The notes under the pieces are model-generated. The model saw nothing but the letters and a program-made list of their open reading frames with translations, did not search any database and was not told the origin of the DNA. From Novosphingobium sp. IK01 (GTDB lineage: Bacteria; Pseudomonadota; Alphaproteobacteria; Sphingomonadales; Sphingomonadaceae), in assembly GCF_033242265.1 (NCBI RefSeq), contig NZ_BTFW01000001.1:806001-870000 (forward strand): a DNA stretch of 64,000 bases, read 5' to 3'. Position 1 is the stretch's first letter. Every line of letters begins with the position of its first letter. The translations under genes were made by a program, and so were the position numbers. Shown here piece by piece: positions 62,917 to 64,000 of this stretch.

Positions 62917-64000
62917 TTAGCGGTAGCAGACCTTCTTGACCGCCGCCACGATCTTGCCCGCGTCGATCAACGCGGCCTTTTCGAGGTTGGCGGCATAGGG
63001 CATCGGCACGTCCTCGTTGCACACGCGCAGAACCGGCGCGTCGAGGTTGTCGAAACCTTCTTCCATCGCGATGGCGATGATTTCCGAGGCGACCGAGCAG
63101 ACCGGGAAGCCTTCCTCGGCCACGACCATGCGGTTGGTCTTGGCGAGGCTGGCCAGCACGGTGTCCTTGTCGAGCGGGCGCAGCGTGCGCAGGTCGATCA
63201 CTTCGGCCTCGATGCCTTCGGCGGCGAGCTTTTCAGCCGCTTCGAGCGCAAAGCCGACGCCGATCGAGTACGACACGATCGTCACGTCCTTGCCCTCGCG
63301 CACCACGCGCGCCTTGCCGATCGGCAGGACGAAGTCGTCGAGCGCGGGCACGTCGAACGTGCGGCCATAGACGAGTTCGTTTTCGAGGAAGACCACCGGG
63401 TCAGGGCTGCGGATGGCGGCCTTGAGCAGGCCCTTGGCGTCCGCCGCGTCATAAGGCGCGATGACGATGAGGCCCGGCACGGCGGCGTACCACGGGCCAT
63501 AGTTCTGGCTGTGCTGCGCGCCCACGCGCGCCGCCGCCCCGTTGGGGCCACGGAACACGATCGGGCACCGCATCTGGCCGCCCGACATGTAGTTGGTCTT
63601 GGCCGCCGAGTTGATGATGTGGTCGATCGCCTGCATGGCGAAGTTGAACGTCATGAACTCGATCACGGGCTTGAGGCCACCCATGGCCGCGCCCGCGCCG
63701 ATCCCGGCAAAGCCATATTCGGTGATCGGGGTATCGATCACGCGGCGGGCGCCGAATTCGTCGAGCAGGCCCTGGGTCACCTTGTAGGCACCCTGATACT
63801 CGGCGACTTCCTCGCCCATCACGAAGACGGCGTCGTCGGCGCGCATTTCCTCGGCCATGGCGTCGCGCAGGGCGTCGCGCACGGTCGTCGGCACCATCGT
63901 CGTGCCGGCCGGGATTTCCGGGTCGGCAGCAGGCTTGGTGCTGGTCTTGGGCGCGATGGCCGCTGCGGCCTTGGCCTTGTGGTCAGTACCGTGGTCGGTT
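62917..64000 (-). CDS. pdhB: Pyruvate dehydrogenase E1 component beta subunit (runs off right edge)
   Basis: At least 361 residues are visible, and the frame stays open to the window end, so the N-terminus is missing. The E1-beta core starts near '[20 protein letters not shown]', has '[20 protein letters not shown]' (thiamine-diphosphate Glu region), '[15 protein letters not shown]' and ends '[17 protein letters not shown]'. Before it lies an Ala/Pro/Lys-rich linker ('[15 protein letters not shown]'), typical of alphaproteobacterial PdhB, which carries an N-terminal lipoyl domain beyond the edge. It decarboxylates pyruvate with E1-alpha. Lipoylation needs LipA, encoded at 53.7 kb. Confidence 0.95.
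   Translation of the reverse strand, partial: TDHGTDHKAKAAAAIAPKTSTKPAADPEIPAGTTMVPTTVRDALRDAMAEEMRADDAVFVMGEEVAEYQGAYKVTQGLLDEFGARRVIDTPITEYGFAGIGAGAAMGGLKPVIEFMTFNFAMQAIDHIINSAAKTNYMSGGQMRCPIVFRGPNGAAARVGAQHSQNYGPWYAAVPGLIVIAPYDAADAKGLLKAAIRSPDPVVFLENELVYGRTFDVPALDDFVLPIGKARVVREGKDVTIVSYSIGVGFALEAAEKLAAEGIEAEVIDLRTLRPLDKDTVLASLAKTNRMVVAEEGFPVCSVASEIIAIAMEEGFDNLDAPVLRVCNEDVPMPYAANLEKAALIDAGKIVAAVKKVCYR

Overview
The window reads as chromosomal DNA of a high-GC alphaproteobacterium, most likely Sphingomonadales and close to Novosphingobium. This rests on gene content and order: dusB-ntrB-ntrC-ntrY-ntrX-hfq-hflX in the order typical of Alphaproteobacteria, a fused IspDF enzyme, a RegB/RegA pair, a double-domain Hfq, and many TonB/RND/envelope genes. 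There was no 16S gene or database search to confirm it. I see no rRNA, tRNA, insertion sequence, integrase, phage gene or CRISPR array. Coding density is high, and many neighbours share 4-bp ATGA overlaps.

Layout. (1) 1-6370: a plus-strand operon holding the end of cyoA, cyoB, cyoC, cyoD, a SURF1-family assembly factor and the redox-responsive pair regB-regA, so a quinol oxidase is physically coupled to a redox regulator. (2) 6421-11834: oligopeptidase A (prlC), a LysR regulator divergent from methylmalonate-semialdehyde dehydrogenase (mmsA), and a TetR regulator. (3) 11835-15944: an ORF-free stretch of about 950 bp with a good promoter and hairpins, then HU, a small conserved protein, a Gre-type factor overlapping a YegD-like Hsp70, and a SRAP (YedK/HMCES-like) protein lacking the expected active-site residues. 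(4) 16304-22195: an envelope or lipid locus with a lipid kinase, a Tam41-like nucleotidyltransferase, a MobA-like nucleotidyltransferase, a Wzx-type flippase, a CDP-glycerol-phosphotransferase-like protein and a secreted DUF2141 protein. This is the best candidate for an undescribed pathway.

(5) 22227-29735, all minus strand: a two-component system, a TonB-dependent receptor, a 7TM-type diguanylate cyclase and a TetR regulator. (6) 29834-38099, all minus strand: a second two-component system and a complete RND efflux pump (inner-membrane pump, adaptor, outer-membrane lipoprotein). (7) 38223-40829: group 2 truncated haemoglobin, a Tat-exported aminotransferase, and mazG. (8) 40884-50601: the nitrogen-regulation and RNA-chaperone block read as dusB-ntrB-ntrC-ntrY-ntrX-hfq-hflX on the minus strand; Hfq is a tandem duplication and HflX seems to start at a non-canonical CTG.

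(9) 50719-64000: housekeeping genes: ispDF, a small secreted protein, a CinA-type amidase, RatA/Coq10-like, lipA, beta-carbonic anhydrase, a periplasmic repeat protein, gyrA, DUF952, trmFO, an EF-hand protein, a short squalene/phytoene-synthase-like protein, and pdhB running off the right edge. Several strong hairpins separate convergent genes.

Coordinates follow the reading frames. Start sites were chosen from ribosome binding sites, overlaps with upstream genes and family N-termini. Functions are homology inferences made by eye from motifs.
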